A stretch of DNA of 64,000 bases from Massilimicrobiota sp. An134 (GCF_002160815.1 NZ_NFLH01000007.1:27265-91264), one strand, 5' to 3'; shown: positions 25,385-35,047, numbered from the stretch's first letter. Program-made: numbers and translations. The notes: generated by a model from the letters alone, not told the origin.

Positions 25385-26575
25385 ATGGCAAAAATTATTG
25401 CAGTGAATGCTGGTAGTTCATCACTTAAATTTCAATTATTTGAAATGGATGATGAAACAGTCATTACTTCTGGTGTTATTGAAAGAATTGGTTTAGAAGA
25501 TTCTATTTTTACAATTAAATTCAATGGTGAAAAAGATGTTCGTACTTTACCTATTCCAACACATAAAGAAGCTGTTCATTTATTATTAGATACATTATTA
25601 GAAAAGAATATCGTGTCTTCATTGGAAGACATTAAAGGTGTAGGACATAGAGTTGTACAAGGAGGTTCTTATTTTAAAGAATCTGCTATTATTGATGAAG
25701 ATGTTGTCAGCAAGATTGATGAATTAAAATCATTAGCACCTTTACATAACCCTGCTCACTTAACAGGATATTATGCTTTTAAGGAAGCTATTCCAAATGC
25801 TGGTGCTGTTGCTGTATTTGATACTGCTTTCCATCAGACACTTGAACCAAGATGTTATATTTACCCAATTCCATATCGTTTCTATACTGATTATAAAGTG
25901 AGAAAATATGGTGCACATGGGACTTCACATTATTATGTATCACAGAAAGTTATTGAAAAACTAGGTAACCCTGAACATTCTAAAATCATTGTTGCTCACT
26001 TAGGAGCTGGTGGTTCTTTAACAGCTGTCAAAGATGGAAAATCTATTAATACATCTATGGGATTTACACCATTAGCTGGAATTATGATGGGAACTCGTAG
26101 TGGAGATTTGGATCCTTCTATCATTGATTACTTGATTGAACAAGTTGGTATGGATATGAAAGATGTCATTCATATGTTAAATAAAGAATCTGGATTACTT
26201 GGTGTATCAGGTGTATCAAGTGACTTTAGAGATGTATTAAATGCTGCTAATGAAGGAAACGAAAGAGCTAAGTTAGCTATTGACATTTTCTTTAGAAGAG
26301 TTATTGCATACATTGGTAGATATTTTATTGCTTTAGGTGGATGTGATGCAATTGCCTTTACAGCTGGTATTGGAGAAAACTCTGCTTATGCTAGAAAAGA
26401 AATTCTATCATTAGTAAGTGAAGCATTAGGTATTGTTGTTGATGATGATGCTAATGAAAATGGTGAAGGTGAACGTTTAATTTCTAAACCTGAATCAAAA
26501 ATCAAAGTTTATGTCATTCCTACAAATGAAGAACTTGTGATTGCCAGAGATACAAAACGTTTATTAAATCTATAA
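25385..26575 (+). CDS. ackA: Acetate kinase
   Basis: The 396-residue ASKHA-fold kinase converts acetyl phosphate and ADP to acetate and ATP in fermentation. It starts KIIAVNAGSSSLKFQLFEM and has VFDTAFHQT, AHLGAGGSLTAVKDGKS with the catalytic region, DTSMGFTPL-type NTSMGFTPLAG and GIGENSAYAR. Length is normal. pta is not adjacent. The gene is flanked by its own promoter and terminator. Confidence 0.96.
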   Translation: MAKIIAVNAGSSSLKFQLFEMDDETVITSGVIERIGLEDSIFTIKFNGEKDVRTLPIPTHKEAVHLLLDTLLEKNIVSSLEDIKGVGHRVVQGGSYFKESAIIDEDVVSKIDELKSLAPLHNPAHLTGYYAFKEAIPNAGAVAVFDTAFHQTLEPRCYIYPIPYRFYTDYKVRKYGAHGTSHYYVSQKVIEKLGNPEHSKIIVAHLGAGGSLTAVKDGKSINTSMGFTPLAGIMMGTRSGDLDPSIIDYLIEQVGMDMKDVIHMLNKESGLLGVSGVSSDFRDVLNAANEGNERAKLAIDIFFRRVIAYIGRYFIALGGCDAIAFTAGIGENSAYARKEILSLVSEALGIVVDDDANENGEGERLISKPESKIKVYVIPTNEELVIARDTKRLLNL

Positions 26576-26600
26576 AATAAAAAAACAATATAAAAGAAAA

Positions 26601-26636
26601 GAAGATGCATGGATCAAAATCCCTGCATCTTTTTCT
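26601..26636. terminator. Terminator between ackA and the adhesin gene
   Basis: AAGATGCA and TGCATCTTTTTCTTT form a stem that encloses a second short GGAT/ATCC pairing. T-runs exist in both directions, so it serves both convergent genes. Confidence 0.7.
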
Positions 26637-29600
26637 TTACCTATCTGTTTCTTTTTGAGTTCTACAAAGCTTTATAATGAAAATCAAACATCCTCCAGCT
26701 AATATCAGATAATAAAACATGTGCGTTGCATCTCCTGTTTTCACAACGACAACTGGAATCTTTTCATTTTCATACTGAAAACTATGCACCTTTCCAATTC
26801 CTTCAAGCTGATCATCAATGACAATCTTAACAACTTCATCAGATAACTGATAACCCTTTGGCGCTTTTGTTTCTTTGACATAAACTGTTTGACCATACTC
26901 TAAATTTTCAAAAGTGACAGTCCCTTTTGTTGTATCAGCCTTTAATGTTTTGAATGGCTTTTGACATTTTTCATCTAAATAAATTGTAAACTCAAAATCA
27001 TTATGAACAATGTTCTTATGTGTTTGACTATCAACCTTATTGATCAAAATATCAGTGATAATACGATGATCTGTCATTGTCAGTGACATATCCTGTTTTC
27101 CATCAACAGTCAAAGTCACGGACGGAGATGTTTCATATCCTTCTGGTGTTTTGACTTCAACAATTGTATAAGTTTCCCCTACCTTCAATCCTTGCGCATA
27201 ATGAACTGATCCATCTGTTGTCCATTGATCAATGATGTTTTTTGTTTTATTAGACACAATCTGTAATGTCGCACCTTTGACATTATTTCCTAATTCATCT
27301 TTCTTTTGAATACCAACTGTTGTATCAATCATTGTGATATGCTGATTCTGTTGATCATCAGTGACAGTAAACTCAATATCCTGCGCCAGATTCTTGCCAA
27401 TTGGTGCTAAATCTTCATGAAGAATATAAGTCTTACCTACTATAAGATTATTTATAGTATGACTATCCTTTGTAGAAATCCATTCATCAACAATTTCTTC
27501 TGTTTCTTTATCAATGACTTGCATAGATGCACCTTCAATTTCCTGTCCACCTGCATCCTCTTTTGAGAAAATGACTTTCTTATCTATCATAGATAAATTC
27601 ATATTTTCATTCTCTTTCACAGTAAACTGTATTTCATTAGCCATTGCAAATCCATCTGGTGTTTTGATTTCTCGAAGGATATATGTTTGACCAACAATAA
27701 GTCCTTCAGCGTGATGAACACTTCCGTCAGTTACCCATTGGTCAACAATATTTTTGGTCTTATCACTGACAATCTGAAGAGTCGCTCCTTGAACAGCGTT
27801 ACCATCTACATCTAATTTATTGACATCCACCTGTGTATCTTTCATGACAATTGTCTGTTTGTTTTTTGACATTGTAAACTTCACATCTTTGGCATAAGTA
27901 TATCCAAGGGGTGTCAAATCTTCACGATAGATATAATCCTTTCCAATGACAAGTCCTTTAACGAGATGACCTCTTCCATCACTTGTCCATTGATCAATAA
28001 TTTCTCCACTTTTAGCATCAATGACAGAATATTCTCCACCTTTGAGTTCTGTTCCGTTTAAATCCTGTTTAGAGAAATATGTTTCTGTTAGCTTATTCTT
28101 CATTGTCTTTTCCACTGTATATTCTTTTGTCGTATTGTCTTTGATATCAAACTCAAAGATGACTGGTTCATCCAAAAGAACATATCCATCTAACGTTGAA
28201 ATCTCTTCAACCTTGTATCTGGCACCCGTTGTTCCAAGTGGTAAATCTTTTAATTCCAGTTTTCCACTTTCATTAATCATATAAATACCATCAGTTGAAT
28301 TCCCCATAATGACAGAATCACCTTTTTTGTAAATCATCTTTCCTGTTGCTGGATCCATAATATCACTATCAGCAGTGACTTTAAACTGTGCTCCACCAAC
28401 AGCTGTATCTTCCTCTCTTTCAAATTCTTTATGAAGAATCAAATGTCCTGTTGGTTTTTCATTGATAAATGAAACTTCAATGACAGGTTGATTGTCTTCA
28501 TCAAAATAGATTTCATCATTATCTGCTGTAATATTCACTTGAATATCATCTCCAATAAGGAATCCTTCAGGATTTCTCAATTCTTCGATTGTATATGTTC
28601 CTGATTTGACCATATCATCCAGCACAACATATCCATTTTCATCTGTTGCCCATTCATCTTTATAAACCATACCAACTTTTTGTTTGACATCATTTCCTTC
28701 GCTATCTTTTAACTTAAATGTCGCATGAGATAAAGCCACTTTCTGTCCATCTTTATCTCTTTTCACAATTTTTAACCATGCCTGAAATGGTGCATTGTTG
28801 ACCATTCTATATTCAATTTCCTGATCTTCATTAATGGTAATAAAAAAATCACCAGCAGGATAATAATTTTCTGGTGTTTTTGTTTCCTTTATTTGATAAA
28901 TACCATAAGGCAGATCAATAGATGTATCTCGTCCCGTTGAATCTGTCACAAGAACATCATAAGCTCTTGCCTGATCCCATCCATTCTTTTGAACATCTGA
29001 GTAAAGCTTGATAGTAAATTCTACACCTGCCAATCCTTGTGTAATGCCACTTGATCCATCAGTTCCCATTTTGGCAACTTCAAGTTTTCCTTTAATGACT
29101 TGTTCTTTAGAAACAACACTTTGTGTGACAACCTGCTGATTCGAATTTGAAGACGTCAATGTCACTATCTGAGGCCCATCTAATAAATATCCAACACTTG
29201 GCTTTGTTTCTTCTACTCGATAGACACCCATTGGTAAATTAGACCATAAAATTTTTGCCTGATCATTTGTTTTCTTTGTTCCTGTATCACCCCAGACACC
29301 ATTTCCAACCGACTTTTGAGAGATGATTTCATCTTTTTTATAAAGCACAGTTCCATCAGATGGATTCAATATATCTTGATTGGCTTTTAAAACATATTCA
29401 GCCTCTTTTAAGGTTGCATCACCTTGAGAGATATTCCCAGTTTCTTTATCCTGTTTCTCTAATTCAATTTTCCCTAGAACTGGTTCATTATAGATTTCAA
29501 TGGCATAAGTCTTACCATTTTCAGTCACGCTCTGATTCTTTTCAAGTGTCGCAATGACATAGTTCTGTGGTGCTTCTTTTTCACGAATCGTATATGTTCC

Positions 29601-31013
29601 ATAATCAAGTAATCCTGTTTTAGCAACACCTTCACTATTTGTAGATATTGTCGCAACTACCTGATTTCCACTTAAGACCTCAAACTTTGTACCTGGTTTC
29701 TTAACAACCTCACCTGTTTTTTTGTCCTTTTTCACAACCTGAATATAACCCTGTTTCCAGTTATTCGTTTGCGTAAACGAAGCTGTTTGACCAGCTTTTA
29801 ACTCTACTGAATGGACTGTTGAATCCAAGACAAGATGATCTGGAACCTTGATTTCCTGTATATAAATGGTTGTTGGTTGCAGTTTGTCAATCGTAACTGT
29901 TCCATCTTTTCCAGTTGTATATGTACCTAGACTTTGACTCATGTCTGCATGATAAGAAATTTGAAACTGTACATCAGCAATATTATTACCCTTATTATCT
30001 TTTTTAGTAATCTTTAAAGCAGATGCTCCAATCTTAATCTTAAAGAAAGCACTTGGCATAGCTTCATCCAATTCTCCTGCAATCGCGACTTTCTGATATC
30101 TTTCAGAACTGTCTAAACAAAGCAGCTGTCTTTTATTGAGATCAAGACTATTGATTCCAGATACTGTTTTCGTATCATCAAATGAAGCATTCGCTGTGAC
30201 TTTTAAAACATTCCCATTTTTAACAAACGAAAGCCCGTTGGCCTTAAAATCATATCTTTCAAGAACCTGATTTTGATCATTCATTTCCATATAATAATGA
30301 TTGCCATCAAATGCAGTCATTTCATATGTTTTCGCAAGATTTTCACTCTTTGATGCAAAACTAGGAATCTGCCCCCATGTCTTTAAAATCTGACTATAAG
30401 AATCATAGTATGTTTTGACATTGGACTTTGTCGTAGAGTTAGACCAATTCAAAGAATTATAAACAGAAGTCGCACCACTGGTTGTCACACCTCGATAACT
30501 ACCATCTGCATTTCTTTCACCAACCATGATTTCCCATACAATAATTTGTGCTGCATACCACTGATAGGCATTTCCATTCACTGCTTTTAATGATCCATTT
30601 GTATGATATGAAACATTGATCTTTGTTGGTGCTAGACTTAGCACTCGACTAATAAGCTTTTCCTTTTCTGACGAACTTAAATGTTTGTTCTTTTGAGCTT
30701 CTTCAATAAGCTCAATTGTGTCAGTAGGCGTATACTGTGTTCCATCATGAACAGCCTTTCCATTCTCTAGACAATAAAAATACTGTCCATTTGTCGTCAG
30801 AAGAACCGTCACACCTTCATCATATGAACTGGCCTCCAAAACAGTTCCATCATTTAGTTTGGATCCAGCTTTTGTGGTGACACCTGCCAGATAATTATAA
30901 GTATTCATCTCATATGAAGCTCCATAAACTTCACCTATGTTCAACATAAAAATACACGACAACATCAAAAGTATGACTTTCTTTAATTTTATAAAATGCT
31001 TATGTTTATCCAT
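26637..31013 (-). CDS. Giant thioester-domain, SpaA/CnaB-repeat surface adhesin
   Basis: This 1458-residue protein starts with a signal peptide (hydrophobic core ILLMLSCIFMLNIG). Next comes a thioester-type domain with YFYCLENGK and NAYQWYAAQIIVWEI, whose Cys and Gln can form an internal thioester. From about residue 330 follow at least seven SpaA/CnaB domains, each opening with a lysine motif (KKDKKTGE, EKQDKETG, VKRDKDGQ) and closing with a glutamate motif (IREKEAP, IKETKTPE, VKETKAPKG), likely isopeptide-locked. Four repeats of about 85 residues (GATLQIVS...DQW.TDGS) fill roughly 974-1325. It ends VVVKTGDATH, a membrane helix and a basic tail. The role is probably covalent adhesion to host or mucus. 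Confidence 0.85.
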   Translation of the reverse strand: MDKHKHFIKLKKVILLMLSCIFMLNIGEVYGASYEMNTYNYLAGVTTKAGSKLNDGTVLEASSYDEGVTVLLTTNGQYFYCLENGKAVHDGTQYTPTDTIELIEEAQKNKHLSSSEKEKLISRVLSLAPTKINVSYHTNGSLKAVNGNAYQWYAAQIIVWEIMVGERNADGSYRGVTTSGATSVYNSLNWSNSTTKSNVKTYYDSYSQILKTWGQIPSFASKSENLAKTYEMTAFDGNHYYMEMNDQNQVLERYDFKANGLSFVKNGNVLKVTANASFDDTKTVSGINSLDLNKRQLLCLDSSERYQKVAIAGELDEAMPSAFFKIKIGASALKITKKDNKGNNIADVQFQISYHADMSQSLGTYTTGKDGTVTIDKLQPTTIYIQEIKVPDHLVLDSTVHSVELKAGQTASFTQTNNWKQGYIQVVKKDKKTGEVVKKPGTKFEVLSGNQVVATISTNSEGVAKTGLLDYGTYTIREKEAPQNYVIATLEKNQSVTENGKTYAIEIYNEPVLGKIELEKQDKETGNISQGDATLKEAEYVLKANQDILNPSDGTVLYKKDEIISQKSVGNGVWGDTGTKKTNDQAKILWSNLPMGVYRVEETKPSVGYLLDGPQIVTLTSSNSNQQVVTQSVVSKEQVIKGKLEVAKMGTDGSSGITQGLAGVEFTIKLYSDVQKNGWDQARAYDVLVTDSTGRDTSIDLPYGIYQIKETKTPENYYPAGDFFITINEDQEIEYRMVNNAPFQAWLKIVKRDKDGQKVALSHATFKLKDSEGNDVKQKVGMVYKDEWATDENGYVVLDDMVKSGTYTIEELRNPEGFLIGDDIQVNITADNDEIYFDEDNQPVIEVSFINEKPTGHLILHKEFEREEDTAVGGAQFKVTADSDIMDPATGKMIYKKGDSVIMGNSTDGIYMINESGKLELKDLPLGTTGARYKVEEISTLDGYVLLDEPVIFEFDIKDNTTKEYTVEKTMKNKLTETYFSKQDLNGTELKGGEYSVIDAKSGEIIDQWTSDGRGHLVKGLVIGKDYIYREDLTPLGYTYAKDVKFTMSKNKQTIVMKDTQVDVNKLDVDGNAVQGATLQIVSDKTKNIVDQWVTDGSVHHAEGLIVGQTYILREIKTPDGFAMANEIQFTVKENENMNLSMIDKKVIFSKEDAGGQEIEGASMQVIDKETEEIVDEWISTKDSHTINNLIVGKTYILHEDLAPIGKNLAQDIEFTVTDDQQNQHITMIDTTVGIQKKDELGNNVKGATLQIVSNKTKNIIDQWTTDGSVHYAQGLKVGETYTIVEVKTPEGYETSPSVTLTVDGKQDMSLTMTDHRIITDILINKVDSQTHKNIVHNDFEFTIYLDEKCQKPFKTLKADTTKGTVTFENLEYGQTVYVKETKAPKGYQLSDEVVKIVIDDQLEGIGKVHSFQYENEKIPVVVVKTGDATHMFYYLILAGGCLIFIIKLCRTQKETDR

Positions 31014-31033
31014 CTTTTTTCCCTCCTTTTTAG

Positions 31034-31070
31034 CTAAACATAATCGTTTTCGAACACATCACCTCCTTTT
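31034..31070 (-). promoter_or_regulatory. Perfect Shine-Dalgarno with a seven-residue leader ORF before the adhesin gene
   Basis: The minus strand has AAAAGGAGGTGAT (31070-31058), a full complement of the 16S rRNA tail. It leads straight into GTG TTC GAA AAC GAT TAT GTT TAG (31057-31034). The adhesin's own AAGGAGGG follows a few bases later. This may be a translated leader that tunes adhesin expression, or a standby site. Confidence 0.4.
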
Positions 31071-31082
31071 ACATATCAAAAA

Positions 31083-31106
31083 AGACAGGTCATCATCCTG
31101 TCTTAA
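31083..31106 (-). terminator. Hairpin terminator or attenuator upstream of the adhesin gene
   Basis: AAGACAGG-ATGATGA-CCTGTCTT followed by TTTTG on the minus strand lies about 40 bp downstream of another terminator. It could attenuate transcription entering the adhesin gene from an unseen promoter between the two. Confidence 0.55.
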
Positions 31107-31147
31107 AACATCTTCCTTATTTTTCATCACCATAAAATATCATGAAT

Positions 31148-31174
31148 CAATAAAAAAATTCCATCTAAAATGGA
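31148..31174 (-). terminator. Terminator of azlCD
   Basis: TTCCAT-TTTAG-ATGGAA followed by TTTTTTT on the minus strand overlaps the azlD stop codon. Confidence 0.7.
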
Positions 31175-31476
31175 ATCAGTATGTGCGCAATGAAACTGCA
31201 TATAACGGTCACACAGGCAACAAAAACCAGGCCTTTTTGACGATAAGCGAAGTAAATACCCGCCAGTCCTCCAACCAAAGCACTGCCCATATGTCCAGTT
31301 GCATATAGAATGCTTGGAAATGTCAATGCCGATAAAACAGCATAAGGCACATAATATAGAAGCGAACGTATAAAACGTGAGTGGATTTCTTTTTTAAAAA
31401 ACGTCAGTGGCAACATTCTTGGCAAATAGGTCATAACGGCCATCACAAAAACAGTCAGTAATAAATAGCTTGACAT
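31165..31476 (-). CDS. azlD: Branched-chain amino acid exporter small subunit AzlD
   Basis: The 103-residue protein has about four hydrophobic helices and the typical YLPRMLPLTFFK motif early on. AzlD pairs with AzlC (LIV-E family) to export branched-chain amino acids. Its start overlaps the azlC stop by one base (TAATG). Confidence 0.88.
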   Translation of the reverse strand: MSSYLLLTVFVMAVMTYLPRMLPLTFFKKEIHSRFIRSLLYYVPYAVLSALTFPSILYATGHMGSALVGGLAGIYFAYRQKGLVFVACVTVICSFIAHILIPF

Positions 31477-32171
31477 TAGACATTCTCCTCAATAGGGTAA
31501 CGTAAAGCCCCATAGAAAGCTCCCAGTATTGTAGCCACAATCAATTGAAATCCACTAGATAATCCTTGAAACAAAGGCACTTCATACATGATTGTTGAAA
31601 GAATTGCTGCTATGACTACAACTTCTAATATAGCACGTGATTTGGCAGATGCTGGAACAATAATCGCTAAAAACATGCCATATAAAGCCAGCCCCATTGC
31701 ATTTTGTAAAACAGGTGGCAAAATATTTGTCAGCGTTTCACCAACAAGTGTACCACTCGTCCATCCAATAATAGGTACCAAAATAAATCCTGCCATAAAA
31801 GAAAAAGATAATGTTCCATGTTCTAAAGATGCCAAACTAAATGTTTCATCAGTAATTCCAAAAGAAATCACCATTCTTTCCAGCGTTGACATCTTTTGAT
31901 CAATCTTTTGACTTAAAGATAAAGACATTAAAAAATATCTTGCATTAATCATCAATAATGTTAATGCAGTTTCCATATACGAAGCTTGAGCCAGCATCAA
32001 AGATACTCCTGCAAATTGCCCCGATGATGTTAAATTAGTCAATGAAATCAATGTTGCTAAACCAAATGGTAAACCACTTGAAGCAACAAAAACCCCAAAA
32101 GAAAAAGAAACTGGAAAATACCCCAAAGCAATCGGCAGAGATCTTCTACAGCCTCTTAAAAATTCCTCCAT
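31476..32171 (-). CDS. azlC: Branched-chain amino acid exporter large subunit AzlC
   Basis: The 231-residue membrane protein has the AzlC signature blocks SLPIALGYFPVSFSFGV, TSSGQFAGVS and MINARYFLMSLSLS. It probably forms the export channel with AzlD. ATG at 32171 follows GGAGGGG; the frame continues to 32237, but that part overlaps the upstream gene and has no ribosome binding site. Confidence 0.9.
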   Translation of the reverse strand: MEEFLRGCRRSLPIALGYFPVSFSFGVFVASSGLPFGLATLISLTNLTSSGQFAGVSLMLAQASYMETALTLLMINARYFLMSLSLSQKIDQKMSTLERMVISFGITDETFSLASLEHGTLSFSFMAGFILVPIIGWTSGTLVGETLTNILPPVLQNAMGLALYGMFLAIIVPASAKSRAILEVVVIAAILSTIMYEVPLFQGLSSGFQLIVATILGAFYGALRYPIEENV

Positions 32172-32211
32172 CAAATCCCCTCCATATATTCCTATGATAC
32201 ATGAATCAAAA

Positions 32212-32733
32212 TTACTTATCAAACAAATTTTTTTCAATAAATTCGATAATGTCTTCTCTTGATGTTAATACCTGATAAAAAGATTTTCTTAAATCTAATC
32301 TTTGGATATCAACTGAACGAATATCACTCAATTGAATACGACAATGTGTTATATGTGTATCTGTTTTTATTTTAATATCCTTTTCAAATATAGGATTAGC
32401 AGGGGTTGAATCTTTTTTGATAGATGTACATGGAACAACAAGCATTTTATATCCCATATCTTTTAAAACATAGCACCAATGTCCATCCATAAGTTCTTTA
32501 GGGAAGCCTCGTCCAATATTGAAATATGCCAATTCATGAATATGTGGTCTTTTATGTACATGATAGAACGTCTGATTACAGTCGCCATCCTTAACCAAAT
32601 GACAGTAAAAATACTCTAACTGACTGGTCTGATGTAATAATGCATAGCTATATTTTTCTACATCATAAACACCGGATTCTTCTAGTTTTTTTAATGATTT
32701 ATTCATTTCCAGTAAATTATTACGTATACTCAT
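32212..32733 (-). CDS. PemK/MazF-like toxin-family protein
   Basis: The 173-residue protein has an N-terminal helical extension of about 65 residues and then a PemK/MazF-like barrel. That barrel shows FNIGRGFPKELMDGHWCYVL, MLVVPCTSIKKDS, and CRIQLSDIRSVDIQRLDLRK, which follow the family order of beta strands. MazF-type proteins cut mRNA; here no antitoxin gene is adjacent, so it may be a solitary or regulatory member. Its upstream 40 bp match those of the decayed gene at 8152. The family call is by pattern. Confidence 0.5.
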   Translation of the reverse strand: MSIRNNLLEMNKSLKKLEESGVYDVEKYSYALLHQTSQLEYFYCHLVKDGDCNQTFYHVHKRPHIHELAYFNIGRGFPKELMDGHWCYVLKDMGYKMLVVPCTSIKKDSTPANPIFEKDIKIKTDTHITHCRIQLSDIRSVDIQRLDLRKSFYQVLTSREDIIEFIEKNLFDK

Positions 32734-32767
32734 AATAACCCTCCTATTATATATATACGCATATTTT
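32731..32767 (-). repeat. Upstream block shared with the decayed gene at 8147-8187
   Basis: Both places read ATGCGTATATA, a short AT stretch, AATAGGAGG and TTATTATG on the minus strand. Since the coding parts differ, this is a shared promoter and ribosome binding cassette. Confidence 0.5.
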
Positions 32768-32920
32768 TCTCATTTTTCTTTTTTTTAAACAAACTTTTTT
32801 TATTTCACATCAAATTTTTATATTTCATATATTATAATGGAAACATTTTTAAAATATGAAAACTATTCGATGATGTTTCATGTATAATAATATCTATTAT
32901 TGATGAAGTTACAAAAGAAA

Positions 32921-33075
32921 AGCGCCAGGACTTTATACATATAAAGTTGACGAGGACCAGATTTATCGAAAGATTCGGCGGATGATCTGGAGGTATGATG
33001 CTACCTGAACAATGAGCAAAACTAATGAGTGATCATTAAACAAATATCATTAGGCATCACTTCATTCAATAATAA
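32921..33075 (+). promoter_or_regulatory. glmS ribozyme-riboswitch
   Basis: The sequence contains AGCGCCAGGAC, GTTGACGAGGA, TTTATCGAAAGATTCGGCGGATG and downstream pairing elements, the conserved glmS ribozyme core. Self-cleavage should occur just 5' of G32922 when glucosamine-6-phosphate binds, which destabilises the glmS mRNA. Confidence 0.95.
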
Positions 33076-33103
33076 AAAATGAAATTGATGGAGGAAATTT
33101 TTT

Positions 33104-34906
33104 ATGTGTGGAATTACTGCTTATTGTGGAAAAGGTGAAGCTTTGCCTTTTTTAATGCAAGGTTTATCTAAATTGGAGTATCGTGGTTATGACAGTGCAG
33201 GTGTCACAACACTTGAAAACAATCAGCTTATCACTGTCAAATGTAAAGGACGATTAGAAAATTTAGAAAACAAACTAAAAAATCAGCATCTAAGTGGACA
33301 TGTGGGGATTGGACATACAAGATGGGCAACTCATGGTGTTCCTTCTAATCTTAATTCTCATCCTCATACCAATCAGGATGAAACAATTGCTTTAGTGCAT
33401 AATGGGATTATTGAAAATTATCGTGAATTAAAAGATGAATTATTAAAAAAAGGATATCAGTTTCAATCTGATACAGATAGTGAAGTTGTTGTTCAACTTC
33501 TTGATAGTCTTTATGATGGCAATCTATTAGAAGCAACACAAAAAGTATTGGCTCAAATCAAAGGAAGCTATGCTTTGTGTATTCTTTCAACATTAGAACC
33601 AGAACACATCATTGTTGCAAAAAAGGACAGCCCTTTAATTATTGGGAAAACAAAAGATGGTTATGTTGGTGCTAGTGATATTCCAGCCTTATTAGAATAT
33701 ACAAAAGAAGTTTATTTTTTAGAAGATTATGAAATGGCTGTTTTATCAACTGATCATATTTCATTTTATGATCAACACGGACATCCGATTGAAAAACAAA
33801 CAACAACTATTCCTTATGATTTAGAAGCAGCTAAAAAAGATGGTTATGATACTTTTATGTTGAAAGAAATTCATGAACAGCCTCATGTCATTGCTGAAAC
33901 ATTAAGAGGTCGTATCAATCACAATCACATTATTTTAGATGAATTAAAAGATATTGATTTTTCTCAGTTCAATAAAATCTATCTGGTTGCTTGTGGAACA
34001 GCTTATCATGCATCTATGTGTGGTACTCATATTCTTAAAAAAGTATTAGACATTCCTGTTTTAAGCGAAGTTGCCAGTGAATTTCGTTATGATGATCCTT
34101 TTGTAGATGAAAAGACTTTAGCAATCTTTGTTTCTCAATCTGGAGAAACAGCTGATACCCTAGCCGCTTTACGTCTGGCAAAAGAAAAAAAGGCAACAAC
34201 AATTGCTATTGCAAATGTATTAGGAAGTACAATTTCTCGTGATAGTGACTATGTTTTATATACATGTGCGGGTCCTGAGATTGCGGTAGCATCAACGAAG
34301 GCTTATACAACACAATTGGTTTTATTGATTCTGTTAGCTTATTATATTGCTCAACAACTTGGCAAGGACATCAACAAAGAAGTTATTCAACAATTAATGT
34401 CTATTCCTCAACATGTAGATACTATTTTAAAGGATGAAAATCTTTTTGCCCAGTATGCAAAAATGTTGGAAAATCAACATGATGCCTACTTTATTGGTAG
34501 AAATTTAGATTATGCCAGTGTCTTAGAAGGTGCTTTAAAATTAAAAGAAGTGTCATATGTCCATGCTGATGCTTATGTAGCCGGTGAATTAAAACATGGT
34601 CCTATTGCTTTAATAGAAAACGATTCTGTTGTTATTGCAGTAGCTACTCAACCACATATTGCACAAAAAACAATCAGCAATATTCAAGAAACAATGGCCA
34701 GAGGAGCACGTGTTATATTACTGACAACTCAAAATACGGAAGTGAAAAATGTTCAAAACGTATATGAACTTCCTGATATTGACCCTACTCTTCAGACAAT
34801 ATTGGTTGCTGTTCCTTTACAGCTTATTGCCTACTACACAGCATGCATTAAAGGTTGTGATGTTGATAAACCACGTAATCTTGCAAAATCTGTAACTGTC
34901 GAATAA
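33104..34906 (+). CDS. glmS: Glutamine--fructose-6-phosphate aminotransferase
   Basis: The 600-residue enzyme makes glucosamine-6-phosphate for cell-wall sugar synthesis. It starts MCGITAYCG, with Cys2 as the glutaminase nucleophile, and has GHTRWATHG and LVHNGIIENY in the amidotransferase domain. Two SIS domains follow (VSQSGETADTLAAL, STKAYTTQL) and it ends DKPRNLAKSVTVE. Length is normal. It is controlled by the upstream ribozyme. Confidence 0.97.
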   Translation: MCGITAYCGKGEALPFLMQGLSKLEYRGYDSAGVTTLENNQLITVKCKGRLENLENKLKNQHLSGHVGIGHTRWATHGVPSNLNSHPHTNQDETIALVHNGIIENYRELKDELLKKGYQFQSDTDSEVVVQLLDSLYDGNLLEATQKVLAQIKGSYALCILSTLEPEHIIVAKKDSPLIIGKTKDGYVGASDIPALLEYTKEVYFLEDYEMAVLSTDHISFYDQHGHPIEKQTTTIPYDLEAAKKDGYDTFMLKEIHEQPHVIAETLRGRINHNHIILDELKDIDFSQFNKIYLVACGTAYHASMCGTHILKKVLDIPVLSEVASEFRYDDPFVDEKTLAIFVSQSGETADTLAALRLAKEKKATTIAIANVLGSTISRDSDYVLYTCAGPEIAVASTKAYTTQLVLLILLAYYIAQQLGKDINKEVIQQLMSIPQHVDTILKDENLFAQYAKMLENQHDAYFIGRNLDYASVLEGALKLKEVSYVHADAYVAGELKHGPIALIENDSVVIAVATQPHIAQKTISNIQETMARGARVILLTTQNTEVKNVQNVYELPDIDPTLQTILVAVPLQLIAYYTACIKGCDVDKPRNLAKSVTVE

Positions 34907-34918
34907 AAAACATCAGAT

Positions 34919-34970
34919 TCAAATGAACCTTGTTATTTGGACATCCTCATAACAGAGGTTCATTTTTATG
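34919..34970 (+). terminator. Terminator of glmS
   Basis: AATGAACCTTGTTAT pairs with ATAACAGAGGTTCATT with one mismatch zone and is followed by TTTTATG. Confidence 0.75.
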
Positions 34971-34998
34971 ATTGATTTTGAAAAATAAATCTTTATTC

Positions 34999-35027
34999 TT
35001 CACAAGAAGTTATGAAATTGATATAAT
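34999..35027 (+). promoter_or_regulatory. Promoter of the TPR/cold-shock-like gene
   Basis: TTCACA (34999-35004) and TATAAT (35022-35027) are 17 bp apart. The start site would fall right before the GAGGTGA ribosome binding site, giving a very short leader. Confidence 0.6.
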
Positions 35028-35047
35028 AATAATCGAGGTGATGAATC

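Noticed and set aside
25126..25416. Plus-strand 96-codon frame across the thiT leader
   Set aside because: It runs antisense through the TPP riboswitch and terminator and into the ackA start; it is a shadow frame.
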